Shown: positions 14,579 through 15,656 of the stretch, in pieces
How the letters are laid out: each line of letters opens with the position of its first letter
How positions within the stretch are numbered: position 1 is the stretch's first letter
NCBI GenBank assembly: GCA_945897545.1
Contig: CAMDGJ010000039.1
Location: 1 to 15,656, forward strand
From: Flavobacterium psychrophilum
GTDB lineage: Bacteria > Bacteroidota > Bacteroidia > Flavobacteriales > Flavobacteriaceae
Direction: 5' to 3'
DNA length: 15,656 nt
Program-made: the position numbers and the translations under genes
The notes under the pieces: generated by a model
Told to the model about the DNA's origin: nothing
The model's database searches: none
The model's input: only the letters and a program-made list of their open reading frames with translations

Positions 14579-14602
14579 TCCCAAGTAGTACCCAAGTTGG
14601 GT
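14579..14602. promoter_or_regulatory. Putative operator cluster 1: half-site TCCCAAGTAG plus palindrome
   Basis: The half-site at 14579-14588 is followed by the perfect inverted repeat ACCCAA-G-TTGGGT at 14590-14602. It is the cluster nearest the excisionase-like gene. Half-site and palindrome start 11 bases apart, about one helical turn, on the same face. Confidence 0.5.
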
Positions 14603-14905
14603 GTTATTTTTCAATAAATAAAAACCGAACCCTTATGTTTACTGGCTTCTATTTATAAATTTTAACATTTGAGAGCTGATTTTTCCCATTTTGAATATTA
14701 GAAGTATTCAACGTAAAATATGGGCTTGACAAAAGAAACCCAAGTTGACCCAAGTTGGGTGTTATTATTCATTAAATGAAAACAGAACCCTTATGTTTAC
14801 TGGCTTCTATTTATAAATTTTAACATTTTAGAGCTGATTTTTCCCATTTGAATATTAGAAGTATTCAACTTAAAATATGGGCTTGACAAAGTAAACCCAA
14901 GTTGT
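14590..14905. repeat. Two tandem copies of a 158-base repeat
   Basis: Copies at 14590-14747 and 14748-14905 are nearly identical, with scattered substitutions and one compensated single-base length change. Each starts with ACCCAA-G-TTGGGT and ends with ACCCAAGTTG. A degenerate third start follows at 14906. There is no coding frame or transposase, and the interior is AT-rich. They occupy most of the 398 bases between the RteC-like and excisionase-like genes. Confidence 0.92.
14738..14760. promoter_or_regulatory. Putative operator cluster 2
   Basis: The half-site ACCCAAGTTG (14738-14747) directly abuts the palindrome ACCCAA-G-TTGGGT (14748-14760). It lies exactly 158 bases from cluster 1, measured at the palindrome. 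Confidence 0.5.
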
Positions 14906-14917
14906 ACCCGATGGGGT
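14895..14917. promoter_or_regulatory. Putative operator cluster 3, degenerate
   Basis: The half-site ACCCAAGTTG (14895-14904) is followed by ACCCGATGGGGT (14906-14917), which keeps only the ACCC...GGGT outer arms. It is again 158 bases from the previous cluster and ends just before the stop codon of the RteC-like gene. Confidence 0.4.
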
Positions 14918-14920
14918 ATT

Positions 14921-15656
14921 TTATTTTGGCTTCTTTTTTGAATCCTCGTCATCCATTTTTTCGATAAGTTTTTCAGACATTGTGTTTATGAATCTTGTTT
15001 TTGAAACTTTTCTAGATTTGATATCTGAGTAGTTTCCATATAGATTGGAATCAATTTCTACATTGAACATAGTGCCTAAAAAAATGGCAAATTCTTTTAA
15101 ATCGATATTGCCGTTATTAATACATCCTGATGCCTGAAAACCGTATACCATTTCTGTTAAATCTACTTTTGAACCTGTCCAATTAAATCTGCGATCTATG
15201 GAGGAATTTTGAGAAATATTTTTGCTGTCGAGTTCGTCGAGTTTGTTTTCCAAGTGAATAGCAAAGAGATCGTTTGCTATAATAGTGGCCACATTATAAT
15301 CGTGTGAGGTGCTGAGTTTGGAATCGTAATTGATAAGATAACAATCGTATTTGATAATGTCTTTGTAGCTGTGCCGCACAAAATGGTCTTCGTCTTTGTG
15401 GGATGATCTAGAACGATAGTATTCATAAAACTCTTTATTGGTGGTAACATATTGATGAATAGCAGTCAGTAATTCTTCGTAATGCTTTCTTTTCTTCTTT
15501 TTGCTTGGAGGTAAAGATGCCTCTAATTTTAAAAGCTCTTTATAAAAAAGAAGTTTTGAAACCATTTTTGGTTTCAATTCTTTGAAAAAATAAATTTCTT
15601 CCTGGACCGACAGAAAAACATGTTTTTTTAGCCATTTGTGTATCTCTTTTAATTTC
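14921..15656 (-). CDS. rteC: RteC-family regulator of conjugative-element excision, 5' end cut by the window edge
   Basis: The frame stays open from the stop at 14921 to the window edge, giving 244 visible residues. A start at the TTG near 15577 would cut off clearly conserved sequence: the upstream codons read HVFLSVQEEIYFFKELKPKM, the RteC-type IYFFK.LKP block. The C-terminal domain (about the last 90 residues) has FNWTGSKVDLTEMVYGFQAS, GCINNGNIDLKEFAIFLG and IKSRKVSKTRFINTM, typical of the RteC DNA-binding domain. In CTnDOT, RteC is known to activate the excision operon by binding an inverted repeat upstream of its promoter. Here the gene lies just upstream of palindromes and an excisionase-like gene, which fits the same role. 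Usual length is about 270-290 residues, so only a short N-terminal part is missing. Confidence 0.85.
   Translation of the reverse strand, partial: KLKEIHKWLKKHVFLSVQEEIYFFKELKPKMVSKLLFYKELLKLEASLPPSKKKKRKHYEELLTAIHQYVTTNKEFYEYYRSRSSHKDEDHFVRHSYKDIIKYDCYLINYDSKLSTSHDYNVATIIANDLFAIHLENKLDELDSKNISQNSSIDRRFNWTGSKVDLTEMVYGFQASGCINNGNIDLKEFAIFLGTMFNVEIDSNLYGNYSDIKSRKVSKTRFINTMSEKLIEKMDDEDSKKKPK

Noticed and set aside
14725..14730. TTGACA on the + strand (repeated near 14883) as a -35 box
   Set aside because: There is no matching -10 at suitable distance, there is no + strand gene downstream, and Bacteroidota promoters use a different consensus.
14590..14905. An insertion sequence or MITE
   Set aside because: There are no terminal inverted repeats bounding the unit as a whole, no target duplication and no transposase; direct tandem duplication explains it.

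Overview
The window looks like Bacteroidota, most likely a marine or other polysaccharide-degrading Flavobacteriia-type genome. The reasons are the low GC, the absence of Shine-Dalgarno motifs, secreted glycan-degrading enzymes typical of a polysaccharide utilization locus (PUL), and an RteC-type regulator of the kind found in Bacteroidota conjugative transposons. No SusC/SusD pair, integrase, tRNA, rRNA or CRISPR array is present.

Positions 2-10705 (all + strand) are a carbohydrate-degradation block. In order it holds a sulfatase cut by the window edge, a secreted glycoside hydrolase of uncertain family, a GH2 beta-mannosidase-type enzyme, an SGNH/sialate-O-acetylesterase-type esterase, a cytoplasmic cupin related to type II mannose-6-phosphate isomerase, and a second, divergent GH2 beta-mannosidase. 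Together they suggest removal of sulfate and acyl groups from a decorated polysaccharide, release of mannose or a related sugar, and its entry into sugar-phosphate metabolism. The substrate is inferred, not shown. The last GH2 gene is visibly richer in GC than the others and may have arrived separately.

Positions 10706-11323 (618 bases) hold no intact gene but are full of structure. There are three decayed 3' ends of winged-helix genes resembling the intact AlbA_2 gene next door, four short-repeat arrays with different core sequences but the same 9/11/20-base spacing, a 46-base imperfect direct repeat at an offset of 483, and perhaps the tail of a methyltransferase gene. This is the boundary between the PUL and a mobile element, and looks like a zone of repeated recombination.

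Positions 11324-15656 (all - strand) are the mobile-element part. In transcription order it holds an RteC-family regulator (cut by the window edge), a 158-base tandem repeat carrying half-site plus palindrome clusters, a small excisionase-like helix-turn-helix protein, a replication-organizer-like protein, a DnaC-like helicase loader overlapping it by 17 bases, and an AlbA_2/HATPase/winged-helix protein. The replication gene contains eight direct repeats of a TGAACAAG motif followed by an AT-rich stretch. This matches the architecture of the lambda origin inside gene O, with the helicase-loader gene next. The palindromes between the rteC-like gene and the excisionase-like gene are good candidates for the RteC operator that controls this operon.
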